From: Pelomonas caseinilytica
GTDB taxonomy: Bacteria > Pseudomonadota > Gammaproteobacteria > Burkholderiales > Burkholderiaceae_C
NCBI RefSeq assembly: GCF_021353235.1
Contig: NZ_JAJTWT010000009.1
Coordinates: forward strand, 1 to 64,000
Direction of reading: 5' to 3'
Length of the DNA: 64,000 nucleotides
Part shown: positions 36,888 to 46,566 of the stretch, in pieces
Layout of the letters: the number at the start of each line of letters is the position of its first letter
Numbering within the stretch: the stretch's first letter is position 1
Position numbers and translations under genes: made by a program
The notes under the pieces: model-generated
Told to the model about the DNA's origin: nothing
Database searches by the model: none
Seen by the model: the letters and a program-made list of their open reading frames with translations, nothing else

Positions 36888-37032
36888 GAGCAATCTAACG
36901 TGGTGTCGTATGCGGACGTTAACGATTTCTGCCCAACATCTGACCACGCGAAGGATAGCCCTGGGCCCGCAGTGCGCCCCTTAAGCGGATGCAAGCCAGC
37001 GGCAGCTGCTTACCGTGAGCCCCTTGCCAAGC

Positions 37033-38127
37033 TCACGGCACTTCAGCTCCCAGAAACACCGCCATCCTCCCGACCTCTTCCTCCAGCGCGGCCCTGAACC
37101 CCGCCTCACGCGGCGCCCGGCCGGCGACGTAGCCGCAGTCCACCTGCAGGCGGCCGTCGCGCACGGCGGCGTTGGCCCAGCCGATGACCTGGTCGCGCCA
37201 CAGCAGGGGCAGGGCGTAGTGGCCGCGCACCCGCTTGGCGGCCGGGGTGTAGGCCTCGAAGCGGTAGGCCCAGCCCCACAGCAGCTCGAAGCGGCGGCGG
37301 TCCCAGACGACCGGGTCGAAGGGCGCCAGCAGCCGCACCTGCGAGGGGATGCGCCAGCCGCGTGTCGGGTCTTCGCCCGCCGGCCAATACCAGTCCACGC
37401 CCTCGACCCGCGCGTGCGACAGGCGCTCGCGGGCGCGTGCGAAGGTGGGCTTGCGCAGCGCCTGCCACTGGTGAGCGCCGTGGAAAAGCATGTTGATCAG
37501 CTGCGACAGGCTGCCCGCGGGCAGCGGGGCGTACTTCTGCACCAGCACGTCGGCCAGGGCGTCCATGGCCTGCTGGGGGTCGGGGTGGGGCTCCCAGGCA
37601 GGGGCCAGGCGGTAGACCCGCGTGCCGCTGTCGCGCCGCACGACGTCCAGGTGGCCGCGGTAGTGCAGGCCGTCGAGCAGTTCGGTGGACAGCCGGCTGT
37701 TGCCGCCGAACCAGTTCTTCACCGGGCCATGGCCCAGGGCCGCGTCGACCTCGGCCGGATGGGCCTCGCCCAGACGTTCCACCTCGGCCAGCACGGCGCG
37801 GGCGAGCTTCCAGCGCGCCTTGTCCCAGACCCGGTGCGTCGTGCGCGGATGCATCAGCGCGCGCAGCTCGGGCGTGACGAAGCCGTAGTTGATGAAGAAG
37901 TCCTCCTGCAGCGGCAGGCGCGGGTAGCGCCGCTCCAGGTCGCCGGCGCGGTAGCCCTTGACGCGGTGGCGCAGCGTGAGGTCCTGGGCGCGTGCCGGGG
38001 CACGCAGCGGGTCGGCCTGCACGAAGCCGCCGAGGCGCTGCACGGCCTGCATCAGCGTCGTCGGCGTGAAGAGGCTGCGCGCGACGGCGTGGCGGCGCAG
38101 GTCGGCGAGGTCAGGCGTCGGGGGCAT
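37033..38127 (-). CDS. YcaQ-family DNA glycosylase-like winged-helix protein
   Basis: A 364-residue member of the HTH_42/YcaQ family. Characteristic stretches are LGGFVQADPLRAPARAQDLTLRHRV (the QxD region, here QAD), EDFFINYGF, and FDPVVWDRRRFELLWGWAYRFE near the C-terminus. E. coli YcaQ opens DNA interstrand crosslinks. ATG at 38127 was chosen; it overlaps the end of the upstream cyclase gene by 17 bp, and a start at 38148 is possible. Confidence 0.85.
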   Translation of the reverse strand: MPPTPDLADLRRHAVARSLFTPTTLMQAVQRLGGFVQADPLRAPARAQDLTLRHRVKGYRAGDLERRYPRLPLQEDFFINYGFVTPELRALMHPRTTHRVWDKARWKLARAVLAEVERLGEAHPAEVDAALGHGPVKNWFGGNSRLSTELLDGLHYRGHLDVVRRDSGTRVYRLAPAWEPHPDPQQAMDALADVLVQKYAPLPAGSLSQLINMLFHGAHQWQALRKPTFARARERLSHARVEGVDWYWPAGEDPTRGWRIPSQVRLLAPFDPVVWDRRRFELLWGWAYRFEAYTPAAKRVRGHYALPLLWRDQVIGWANAAVRDGRLQVDCGYVAGRAPREAGFRAALEEEVGRMAVFLGAEVP

Positions 38128-39886
38128 GGGCGGCTCGTTGGCGGGCAAGCATGTCGGTTTCGGCGTGGCGCAGCAGCGACTCGCTGTCCTGGCCGTCGTC
38201 CGGGTAGACGGCCACGCCGATGCTGACGCTGACGGCGTGTCCGGGCGGTGCGCCGGCGGCGATGTCCTGGAGCGGCTGGCTCAGGGCGGTCTCGAGGTGC
38301 AGCCGGGCGGCTTCGGCGTCGGCCCGGTCCTCGACAGATTCGAGCAGCAGCACGAACTCGTCGCCGGCGTAGCGGGCGACGAGGTCGCCGCTGCGCACGC
38401 CGGCGCGCAGGCGCTGGCCCACCTCTCTCAGCACCGCATCGCCCACGCCCCGGCCGAAACGGTGGTTGATGTCCTTGAGGCGGACGACGTCCACCACCAG
38501 GGTGGCGAAGGGCCAGCGGTCGCCGCGGCGGCGCTGCTGCAGGATGCGGTCGTCGACGTGGCGCACGATGGCGCCCCGGTTGGACAGGCCGGTGAGCGGG
38601 TCGGTCAGCAGCCGGCGCTGCATGTCGGCGATGCTGCGCGCCAGCTCGCCGATCTCGTCGCGCCGGCCCGCCAGCGCGGTCTCGACGGGCTCTGCGGACC
38701 CGGCGGGCTGGCCATCGCCGACGCGGCGGGCCGCCTCGGCGAGCTGGCGCAGCTGGCGCGTGACGAGGCCGAGCACCGCCCAGCCCACCCCCAGGGCCGT
38801 GACGGTGGCCAGGCCGGCCAGCACGGCGGCCTGCACGATGCCCTGCCGCGCGCCGGCCAGGAAGTCGGCGCGGGGAACGGCGGCGATGATGAGCCAGTCC
38901 AGCCCCAGCACAGGGTCGACACGCGCATAGCCGACCTGCACCGAGCGGCCGTCGCCATCCTTGAAGCTGAGCGTGCGCGGCGTCGTGGCGGCGGCGTCGG
39001 CGGCCTTGCCGAGGCCGCGCTCGCGCACGGCGGCGTAGGCCGCGGCCACGAGGCCGTCCGGGCTTTGGCGGGCGTTCAACCGCTCGTGCCCGGCGGCATC
39101 CAGCGCCTTGAGGTGGGCGCCGCGCGACACGCCGACGAGCTGCCCGTCGGCCTCGACGACCATGGCGACCGCGTTCTCGCTGAGCGACAGCCGCGACAGC
39201 AGGGCGGTGACCTGCCTCAGCGGCAGGTCGGTCGCCGCGACGCCCTCCGGTTCGCCGACGTCGTTGGCCACCCGCTTGGTGCGCGTGACGATGAGGTCCT
39301 GGGTGCGGAAGTCCACGTAGACGGGCGTCCAGCCCAGGGCCGAGGGGTGGGCCATGGCGGTGGCATACCAGGGGCGTTCGCGCGGCTCGAACACCTTGTC
39401 CTCGGTGACCGGCGAGCGCAGCGGGCCGGCGATGCCGCTGAGGCGGTAGAGGGTGCGCGGGCCTTCGCCGCGGGGGCGCCGGCGCAGCTCGGCCTCTTGT
39501 TCGGAGAAGCGCCATAGGCCGATGAATTGACCCTGGCGGTTGCCGTAGTAGACGTAGTTGTTCGGGTCGCGGTGCACCGAGGTGGCCAGCCAGAAGCGTT
39601 CGCGCAGGGCGCCGGCCTCGGTGTCCAGGCGGTCGGGCGCGGCCACGCCGGTCGGGAAGGCTGCCTCCAGCACGGCGTCGGCGCCGCCGACATGGCGTTC
39701 CAGCGAGACCGCGATGCGGCCGACCGCCTCGACGAGGAGCTGCGCCGACAGGCTGTCCACGGTGTCACGCCCGGCCCGCCACGACAGCAGGCCCATCAGC
39801 AAGGCCAGCGCCAGCACGAGCGCGGCATAGGGCAGGGTCAGCAGGCGGCGCAGGGTCAGGCGCTCTGGCAGCATCCTCGTGGGCAT
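38111..39886 (-). CDS. Membrane diguanylate cyclase with periplasmic Cache-like sensor
   Basis: A 591-residue protein. Membrane helices at about residues 15-37 and 350-372 enclose a periplasmic Cache-type sensor (YVYYGNRQGQFIGLWRF, RPWYATAMAH, GWTPVYVDFRTQDLIVT). A HAMP-like linker leads to a GGDEF domain (TDPLTGLSNRG, VDVVRLKDIN, RYAGDEFVLLLE). The active loop reads AGDEF instead of GGDEF; such Ala variants are often still active. It should make c-di-GMP in response to a periplasmic ligand. Confidence 0.9.
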   Translation of the reverse strand: MPTRMLPERLTLRRLLTLPYAALVLALALLMGLLSWRAGRDTVDSLSAQLLVEAVGRIAVSLERHVGGADAVLEAAFPTGVAAPDRLDTEAGALRERFWLATSVHRDPNNYVYYGNRQGQFIGLWRFSEQEAELRRRPRGEGPRTLYRLSGIAGPLRSPVTEDKVFEPRERPWYATAMAHPSALGWTPVYVDFRTQDLIVTRTKRVANDVGEPEGVAATDLPLRQVTALLSRLSLSENAVAMVVEADGQLVGVSRGAHLKALDAAGHERLNARQSPDGLVAAAYAAVRERGLGKAADAAATTPRTLSFKDGDGRSVQVGYARVDPVLGLDWLIIAAVPRADFLAGARQGIVQAAVLAGLATVTALGVGWAVLGLVTRQLRQLAEAARRVGDGQPAGSAEPVETALAGRRDEIGELARSIADMQRRLLTDPLTGLSNRGAIVRHVDDRILQQRRRGDRWPFATLVVDVVRLKDINHRFGRGVGDAVLREVGQRLRAGVRSGDLVARYAGDEFVLLLESVEDRADAEAARLHLETALSQPLQDIAAGAPPGHAVSVSIGVAVYPDDGQDSESLLRHAETDMLARQRAAHAPDA

Positions 39887-40061
39887 TTCGTAATCGAAGG
39901 CTCCGCTCGGTTGGGCGTGCCGCGGCGGCGGGCCGCGGCCGGCGCAGGTTATCAGGGCGCCGGGCGGCGGGGCAGCCTTGCCCGGTGCCGGGGCGGCCGG
40001 GCACTAGAATTCAAGGTTGCTTTGCGGCGGCCCATGTCCGCCCCCACCCTAGGAAATCATC

Positions 40062-40385
40062 GTGTTCATCTCCAACGCCTACGCCCAGGCCGCCCCGGCC
40101 GCCGCCAGCCCCGAGAACGGCCTCCTCGGCATGCTGCCGCTGGTGCTGATGTTCGTCGTCCTCTACTTCGTCATGATCCGGCCGCAGATGAAGCGCCAGA
40201 AGGAGCAGAAGGCCATGATCGAGGCCCTGGCCAAGGGCGACGAAGTCGTCACGGCCGGCGGCGTCATCGGCAAGATCAGCAAGCTGGGCGACAACTTCGT
40301 GCACCTCGAAGTGGCCAACGGCGTCGAGCTGCAGGTCCAGCGCGGCGCCATCACCCAGGTTCTCCCTAAGGGCAGCTTGAAGTAA
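40062..40385 (+). CDS. yajC: Preprotein translocase subunit YajC
   Basis: A 107-residue protein with GTG start after TAGGAAAT. One membrane helix (GMLPLVLMFVVLYFVMI) is followed by the family motif RPQMKRQKEQKAM and a cytoplasmic domain (GDEVVTAGGVIGKI, GVELQVQRGAI). It partners with SecD and SecF, which follow directly. Confidence 0.97.
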   Translation: MFISNAYAQAAPAAASPENGLLGMLPLVLMFVVLYFVMIRPQMKRQKEQKAMIEALAKGDEVVTAGGVIGKISKLGDNFVHLEVANGVELQVQRGAITQVLPKGSLK

Positions 40386-40440
40386 GCCTGCCCGGCGCCA
40401 CCTCCGGGTGCCGCCCGACGCCGACAAGGACGTTTTCCCC

Positions 40441-42321
40441 ATGAACCGCTATCCGCTCTGGAAGTACGCGATCCTGCTCGTCGCGCTGCTGATCGGCACC
40501 CTCTACACGCTGCCCAACCTCTTCGGCGAGGCGCCCGCGGTGCAGGTCTCCAGCGCCAAGGTCACCGTCAAGGTCGACAGCGCCTTGCAGGACCGCATCG
40601 AGTCCGCGCTGCAGCAGGCCGGCGTCAAGGCGGACTACGTCCAGTTCGACGGCAATTCCATCAAGGCTCGCTTCGGCGACACCGACACGCAGCTCAAGGC
40701 CAAGGACGCCATCAACAAGGCGCTGAATCCCGATCCGGCCGAGCCGACCTACATCGTCGCGCTCAACCTGCTGTCGCGGTCGCCGCAATGGCTGTCGGCC
40801 CTGCATGCCAACCCGATGTACCTGGGCCTGGACCTGCGCGGCGGCGTGCACTTCCTGATGCAGGTCGACATGAAGGCGGCCCTCACCAAGAAGGCCGAGG
40901 CCCTGACCGGCGACGTGCGCGCCCAGCTGCGCGAGAAGAACATCCGCCACGCCGGCATCACCCGCGAGGGCAATGCGGTGCTGATCGCCTTCCGCGACGC
41001 CGAGCAGCGCGCCGCCGCCATCGCGCTGCTGCAGGCCCAGGTGCCCGAGGTGACCTGGACACCCCAGGGCGAAGGCAGCGAGCTGCAGCTGGCTGGCACC
41101 CTCAGCCCCAAGGCGCAGGTGGCCGTCCAGGAGGCCGCGCTCAAGCAGAACATCACCACCCTGCACAACCGCGTCAACGAACTGGGCGTGGCCGAGCCCG
41201 TCATCCAGCAGCAGGGCCTGGACCGCGTCGTCGTGCAGTTGCCAGGCGTGCAGGACACGGCCAAGGCCAAGGACATCATCGGCCGCACCGCGACGCTGGA
41301 GCTGCGCATGGTGGACGACAGCGCCGAGGCGCTGGAGGCCCTCAAGGGCAACGGCCCCGTGCCCTTCGGCACCGAGCGCTTCATGGACCGCGGCTTCGGG
41401 CCCATCATCGTCAAGCGCCAGGTCATCCTGACCGGCGACAGCCTGAACGACGCCCAGCCCGGCTTCGACGAGAACCACAACCCCGCCGTGCACCTGACCG
41501 TCGACGCCAAGGGCGCGCGGATCATGAAGGACACCTCGCGCGAGAACATCGGCAAGCGCATGGCCATCCTGCTGTTCGAGAAGGGCAAGGGCGAGGTCGT
41601 GACGGCGCCCAAGATCAACTCCGAGCTCGGCAACCGCTTCCAGATCTCCGGTGCGATGACGACGCAGGAGGCCAGCGACACGGCCCTGCTGCTGCGCGCC
41701 GGCTCGCTGGCCGCGCCGATGGAGATCATCGAGGAGCGCACCATCGGCCCGAGCCTGGGCAAGGAGAACATCGAGAAGGGCATCGCCAGCGTCACCTGGG
41801 GCTTCGTCGCCGTGGCGGCGTTCATGTGCGTCTACTACATGCTCTTCGGCGTGTTCTCGTCGCTGGCGCTGGGCTTCAACCTGCTGCTGCTGGTGGCGGC
41901 GCTGTCGCTGATGCAGGCCACGCTGTCCCTGCCGGGCATCGCGGCCATCGCCCTGGTGCTGGGCATGGCCATCGACTCCAACGTGCTGATCAACGAGCGC
42001 GTGCGCGAGGAACTGCGCGGCGGCGCCACGCCGCAGCAGGCCATCCACCTCGGCTACGAGCGGGCCTGGGCCACCATCCTGGACTCCAACGTCACGACGC
42101 TGATCGCCGGCGTGGCGCTGCTGGTGTTCGGCTCCGGCCCGATCAAGGGCTTCGCGGTGGTGCACTGCCTCGGCATCCTGACCTCGATGTTCTCGTCCGT
42201 CGTGTTCTCGCGCGGCCTCGTGAACCTTTGGTACGGCCGCCAGAAGAAGCTCAAGAGCGTGTCCATCGGCCAGGTCTGGAAGCCTGAAGCCGAGACGACC
42301 GACGTGGCCGCCAAGGCCTGA
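40441..42321 (+). CDS. secD: Protein translocase subunit SecD
   Basis: A 626-residue membrane protein that helps SecYEG export proteins using the proton gradient. First helix about residues 8-26, a large periplasmic P1 domain with YLGLDLRGGVHFLMQVD, then five more helices in the C-terminal third (SVTWGFVAVAAFMCVYYMLF, LPGIAAIALVLGMAIDSNVLINERVRE). The family signatures are complete. 55 bp after yajC. Confidence 0.97.
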   Translation: MNRYPLWKYAILLVALLIGTLYTLPNLFGEAPAVQVSSAKVTVKVDSALQDRIESALQQAGVKADYVQFDGNSIKARFGDTDTQLKAKDAINKALNPDPAEPTYIVALNLLSRSPQWLSALHANPMYLGLDLRGGVHFLMQVDMKAALTKKAEALTGDVRAQLREKNIRHAGITREGNAVLIAFRDAEQRAAAIALLQAQVPEVTWTPQGEGSELQLAGTLSPKAQVAVQEAALKQNITTLHNRVNELGVAEPVIQQQGLDRVVVQLPGVQDTAKAKDIIGRTATLELRMVDDSAEALEALKGNGPVPFGTERFMDRGFGPIIVKRQVILTGDSLNDAQPGFDENHNPAVHLTVDAKGARIMKDTSRENIGKRMAILLFEKGKGEVVTAPKINSELGNRFQISGAMTTQEASDTALLLRAGSLAAPMEIIEERTIGPSLGKENIEKGIASVTWGFVAVAAFMCVYYMLFGVFSSLALGFNLLLLVAALSLMQATLSLPGIAAIALVLGMAIDSNVLINERVREELRGGATPQQAIHLGYERAWATILDSNVTTLIAGVALLVFGSGPIKGFAVVHCLGILTSMFSSVVFSRGLVNLWYGRQKKLKSVSIGQVWKPEAETTDVAAKA

Positions 42322-42332
42322 GAAAGCAAACG

Positions 42333-43367
42333 ATGGAACTCTTTCGCATCAAGCGCGACCTGCCGCTGATGAAGCATGCGTTGATCTTCAACGCCATCTC
42401 CTTCATCACCTTCGCCGCCGCCGTGTTCTTCCTGTTCACGCGCCACCTGCATTTCTCCATCGAGTTCACCGGCGGCACCGTCATCGAGGTGGCCTACCCG
42501 CAGGCCGCCGAGATCGAGAAGACCCGCCAGGTCGTCGAGAAGATGGGCTTCGGCGAGGTGCAGGTGCAGAACTTCGGCTCCTCGCGCGACGTCATGATCC
42601 GCCTGCCGGTGCGCGGCGACGTCAAGCAGACGGAGCTGGTCGGCCGCGTCTTCGGCGAGCTGTGCAAGGCCGAGTCGGGCACCGTCAGCCAGCAGCAGCA
42701 GGTCACGCCGCAGGGCGAGCAGGTCAGCAAGCAGGTCTGCACGGCGGCCAACGGCACGGAGCCCCTCAAGCTGTCGCGTTCCGAGGTGGTCGGCCCCGCG
42801 GTGGGCGCCGAGCTGGCCCAGGACGCCGCCAAGGCCCTGGCCGTCACGGTGGCCGGCATCATGATCTACCTGGCCATCCGCTTCGAATGGAAGTTCGCGC
42901 TGGCGGGCATCATCGCCAACCTGCACGACGTGGTCATCATCCTGGGCTTCTTCGCCTTCTTCCAGTGGGAGTTCTCGCTGGCGGTGCTGGCGGCGGTGCT
43001 GGCGGTGCTGGGCTACTCGGTCAACGAGTCGGTGGTCATCTTCGACCGGGTGCGCGAGGCTTTCCGCAAGTTCCGCAAGATGAACACCCACGAGGTGATC
43101 GACCACGCCATCACCTCCACGATGAGCCGCACCATCATCACCCACGGCTGCACCCAGCTGATGGTGATCTCCATGCTGCTCTTCGGCGGCCCGACGCTGC
43201 ACTACTTCGCCGTCGCGCTGACCATCGGCATCCTGTTCGGCATCTACTCCTCGGTCTTCGTGGCCGCGGCCATCGCGATGTGGCTGGGTGTCAAGCGCGA
43301 GGACCTGGTGAAGACTGGCGTCAATCGCGACGACCCCAACGACCCGAATGCCGGGGCCGTCGTGTAG
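42333..43367 (+). CDS. secF: Protein translocase subunit SecF
   Basis: A 344-residue partner of SecD with six helices. Signatures: FSIEFTGGTVIEVAY and GYSVNESVVIFDRVREAFR. An insertion rich in Gln (about residues 120-140, QQQQVTPQGEQVSKQ) lies in the periplasmic domain. It starts 11 bp after secD, so the three genes form one operon. Confidence 0.97.
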   Translation: MELFRIKRDLPLMKHALIFNAISFITFAAAVFFLFTRHLHFSIEFTGGTVIEVAYPQAAEIEKTRQVVEKMGFGEVQVQNFGSSRDVMIRLPVRGDVKQTELVGRVFGELCKAESGTVSQQQQVTPQGEQVSKQVCTAANGTEPLKLSRSEVVGPAVGAELAQDAAKALAVTVAGIMIYLAIRFEWKFALAGIIANLHDVVIILGFFAFFQWEFSLAVLAAVLAVLGYSVNESVVIFDRVREAFRKFRKMNTHEVIDHAITSTMSRTIITHGCTQLMVISMLLFGGPTLHYFAVALTIGILFGIYSSVFVAAAIAMWLGVKREDLVKTGVNRDDPNDPNAGAVV

Positions 43368-43412
43368 AGTGACTGCGAAGCCCAACTCCCGACGCGCAGC
43401 CCACTGTCTCCC

Positions 43413-45881
43413 ATGACCGCCGCCCGCAACCAGGCCCTGGCCACCCAGGCACGGCGCGTCTACCTCGAAGCCCTGGTGCGCGGCATGACGCCGCTGGTCG
43501 CGGCCGTCGGCCAGGGCGCCGGCCAGTTGCTGTCGCAGGGCGCTCCGCACGCCATCATGCTGGCGCGGCGCGACGCGGTGCAGGCCTGGCAGAAGCTCGG
43601 CCCCAACTGGCAGATGGCCGTCGTCGGCGCGCTGCGCCACGCCGCCGTCCATGGCGTCTCCGAGAGCGGACGCGAGCACGACACGGCCGCCGCCTCGTCG
43701 CTGAAGATGAGCCTGGTCGATGACTCGACCATCGAGCGCGAGATCACCAGCTCGCGCCTGGCCCTGGTCATGATGGACCGCGCCACCTGGGAGTTCACCG
43801 ACCTGCGCACCCGCATGCAGGCCCTGGAGGCCCACGACGATCTGGAGCCGCTGGACCTGCTGCGCGCCCACGTCGTGGCCCGCATCGCGCTCGACGCCTG
43901 GTCGCGCGTGGGGCTGGACGCCAACATCTGGCAGCTGCTGCACCATGAGCTGCACGAGGAGTTTGCCCAGCTCATCAGCGAGGCCTACCACGAGACCAAC
44001 CGTTGGCTGATCGCCCAGAAGGTGCTGCCCGAGGTCGACCTGCGCCCTTTCATCCGCCGCACGGCTCCGGCCGCAGCGCCCGCGGTGCCGGTGCCGCCTG
44101 CGGCCGCGCCTTCGCCCACGCCGCCCGCCGCCGCCGCGGGGCTCGCGCCGCCGGCACCGGGCGTGGCCGGGCCCGACGAGGTGCAGGCCCCGCGCAGCAA
44201 GGCCAGCAGCCAGGCCGAGGAGGTCATGGCGCAGCTGCAGCGCGTGCTGGCTCGCCACGTGCCGGGCTTTCCCGTCACGAAGAGCCAGGTCCCGGCCCGG
44301 CCGGGCGGCGGCAAGCCCAGCCTGGCCGGCGTCGGCCAGCCCGGTGCATCGGGCGGGTCGGGCGGCGGGCCGATCACCGGGGGCGGCGAGGGCGGCGCGC
44401 GGCCTTCCCTGGCCGATGCCCCGCCGGCCGTTCCGTCGGCTCCCGCCTCGCCGCGGCTGATGGGCGCCATCCGGCACGCCCAGGAATCGCTGCAACGCCG
44501 GCCGGCACCAGCCGCCTCGGCCAGCGGGGCCGAGACCACCGCCCAGAGCGCCCCCCGGGCGCTCGAGGAGATCGGCGCCCGCAACCAGGCCTTCAAGCAG
44601 GTCCTGAAGCAGGCGGCCAGCACGCCGGCCGAACGCGCCACCATCGAGATCGTGGCGATGATGTTCCAGAGCATCCTGACCGAGGAGCGCATTCCCGCGA
44701 CGGTCCGGGTGTGGTTCGCGCGGCTGCAGATGCCGGTGCTGCGCGTGGCCGTCAGCGAACCTGACTTCTTCGCGGCGGCCGACCATCCGGCGCGCCGGCT
44801 CATCGACCGCATGGGCGCCTGCGTCATGGGCTTCAACACCGCCCAGAGCAGCGGCCCCGGCGCCGAGCGCGCCAGCAACGACGCGCTGGAGCGCGAGATC
44901 AAGCGCGTGGTGCAGGTCGTCGAGGCCTACCCCGACACCGGTCGGCGCGTCTTCGCCACCGTGCTGACCGAGTTCGAGAAGTTCCTCGACCACTACTTCG
45001 AAAACGAGAACCAGGCCTCCAAGCGCGGCGTGTCCCTGGCCCAGCAGGTCGAGCAGCGCGAGACCCTGGCCATCCAGTACACCATCGAGCTGCGCAAGAT
45101 GCTGTCCGAGGTGCCGGTGCAGGACGGCGTGCGCGACTTCCTCTTCCACGTCTGGGCCGACGTGCTGGCCGTCACGGCCGTGCGCTCCGGCGCCCAGGCC
45201 GACGTCACCAAGTCCATGAAGCGCGCCGCGGCCGACCTGATCTGGAGCGCGAGCGCCAAGTCATCTCGCGAGGAGCGGGCCGAGGTCATCCGCCGCCTGC
45301 CGCCCCTGCTCAAGACCCTGCGCGACGGCATGAGCCACGCCGGCCTGGCCATCGACAAGCAGGACGAGCACGTGCGCCAGCTCAACAACGCCCTGGCGGC
45401 GGCCTTCACCGCCAAGACGGCGGCCATCCCGCGCGAGCGCCTGGACGAACTGATGGACCAGCTCGAGACGCTGGAAGCCATGCTGCCCGAGGACATCGAG
45501 GGCGACAGCCACGTCGACGAGATGCTGGTGCGCGACCTCTCGGGCCACGAGTCCGACGGCATGGAAGTGGTGGCCGAGGGCGGCTCGGCGCCGACGCCGG
45601 CCATGGTCGCCTGGGCGCGCGAGCTGCAGGTGGGCGGCTGGTTCATGCTCGACTACCGCGGGCGCAACGAGCAGGTGCAGCTCGCCTGGCGCGGTCTGCG
45701 CAAGCAGCTGGCCCTGTTCGTCACGCCCAAGGGCCGCGGCGTGCTGTTCTCGCTGAACCGCATGGCCGCCTTCCTGCAGGCCGGCCTGCTGCTGCCGGCC
45801 CAGGACGAAGCCCTGACCGTGCAGGCCACCCGCAAGGCCCTGGCCAAGCTGGATGCCGACCCCGGGCAACTTCTGAAGTGA
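43413..45881 (+). CDS. DUF1631 family protein, 822 aa
   Basis: A large cytosolic protein of the DUF1631 family, common in beta- and gammaproteobacteria. The N-terminal and C-terminal thirds are alpha-helical and conserved-looking (FHELHEEFAQLISE-like; LRVAVSEPDFFAAADHPARRLIDRM; KRAAADLIWSAS). Between about residues 205 and 365 is a Pro/Ala/Gly-rich disordered linker. The last 90 residues (WFMLDYRGRNEQVQLAWRG, then FVTPKGRGVLFSLNRM) are beta-rich and may be a PilZ-like barrel, which is only a guess. Function unknown. It starts 45 bp after secF. Confidence 0.85.
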   Translation: MTAARNQALATQARRVYLEALVRGMTPLVAAVGQGAGQLLSQGAPHAIMLARRDAVQAWQKLGPNWQMAVVGALRHAAVHGVSESGREHDTAAASSLKMSLVDDSTIEREITSSRLALVMMDRATWEFTDLRTRMQALEAHDDLEPLDLLRAHVVARIALDAWSRVGLDANIWQLLHHELHEEFAQLISEAYHETNRWLIAQKVLPEVDLRPFIRRTAPAAAPAVPVPPAAAPSPTPPAAAAGLAPPAPGVAGPDEVQAPRSKASSQAEEVMAQLQRVLARHVPGFPVTKSQVPARPGGGKPSLAGVGQPGASGGSGGGPITGGGEGGARPSLADAPPAVPSAPASPRLMGAIRHAQESLQRRPAPAASASGAETTAQSAPRALEEIGARNQAFKQVLKQAASTPAERATIEIVAMMFQSILTEERIPATVRVWFARLQMPVLRVAVSEPDFFAAADHPARRLIDRMGACVMGFNTAQSSGPGAERASNDALEREIKRVVQVVEAYPDTGRRVFATVLTEFEKFLDHYFENENQASKRGVSLAQQVEQRETLAIQYTIELRKMLSEVPVQDGVRDFLFHVWADVLAVTAVRSGAQADVTKSMKRAAADLIWSASAKSSREERAEVIRRLPPLLKTLRDGMSHAGLAIDKQDEHVRQLNNALAAAFTAKTAAIPRERLDELMDQLETLEAMLPEDIEGDSHVDEMLVRDLSGHESDGMEVVAEGGSAPTPAMVAWARELQVGGWFMLDYRGRNEQVQLAWRGLRKQLALFVTPKGRGVLFSLNRMAAFLQAGLLLPAQDEALTVQATRKALAKLDADPGQLLK

Positions 45882-45983
45882 AACAAGCCCCTCGCCCGGT
45901 CTTGCTCCGGCTGAACGCCGGCAAGCCCAGTCGGTTCACGCGCCGTGAATGCAGTGAACTCGGGATGGATCGCTGAAATGACA

Positions 45984-46004
45984 AACGGCGCCGGTGGCGC
46001 CGTT
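45984..46004. terminator. Bidirectional hairpin between convergent genes
   Basis: Perfect 9-bp stem AACGGCGCC/GGCGCCGTT with a 3-nt loop, located between the converging DUF1631 and smg genes. The T-runs on either side are weak. Confidence 0.65.
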
Positions 46005-46027
46005 GTGGTCCGCAGGGCCGGTCGGCC

Positions 46028-46480
46028 CTAGTGGATCAGCCGGTCTTCCGGGGCGACGAAGAGCTCGTCGAGGATGAGGGCGTCGGGCTCCTCGCCCAGG
46101 CTCCAGAACACCATCAGCACGATGATCTTCAGGTCTTCGAGGTCCATGGCGTTGCCGCCGATGGCCATGGCGCGGTCGATCACCATCTCGCGCATCGGGC
46201 CGGGCAGGACGCCGGCCGATTCCAGGAAGCTGATGAAGCCGATGGAGGCCTCTCCCAGGTGCTCCACCTCGGCAGCGGAATAGACGCGCATCGACAGCGC
46301 GCCCTGCTCGCCCTGGTAGGCGTCGCCCGCGGCGGCCAGGCCGTCGAGCCAGTTGAGGGCCTCCTGGATTTCGTCGTTCTCGAAGCCCACGGCCGACAGC
46401 TTGCGCGTCAGTTGCGCATGGTCGGGGCAGGCGTCCGGGCGCCAGTAGGTCTCGTAGAGATAAACCAGGACATCGAACAT
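46028..46480 (-). CDS. smg: Smg family protein (DUF494)
   Basis: A 150-residue helical protein: MFDVLVYLYETYWRPDACPD, then FENDEIQEALNWLDGLA, then DLEDLKIIVLMVFWSLGEEPD. It matches Smg, found next to dprA in many proteobacteria. Role unknown. dprA lies upstream in the same direction, 86 bp away. Confidence 0.95.
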   Translation of the reverse strand: MFDVLVYLYETYWRPDACPDHAQLTRKLSAVGFENDEIQEALNWLDGLAAAGDAYQGEQGALSMRVYSAAEVEHLGEASIGFISFLESAGVLPGPMREMVIDRAMAIGGNAMDLEDLKIIVLMVFWSLGEEPDALILDELFVAPEDRLIH

Positions 46481-46566
46481 GGTGAGGGGATGATAGCCCA
46501 GCGATCCAGCGGCATCGGCCGCGAATAACCCCTCGGTTCCGCCTCTGATATCGGCGGTTAAGCTCG

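Noticed and set aside
42054-45149. A 1031-codon open frame on the minus strand
   Set aside because: It lies opposite secD, secF and DUF1631, is Gly/Arg/His/Gln-rich, and has no motif. It is an effect of high G+C.
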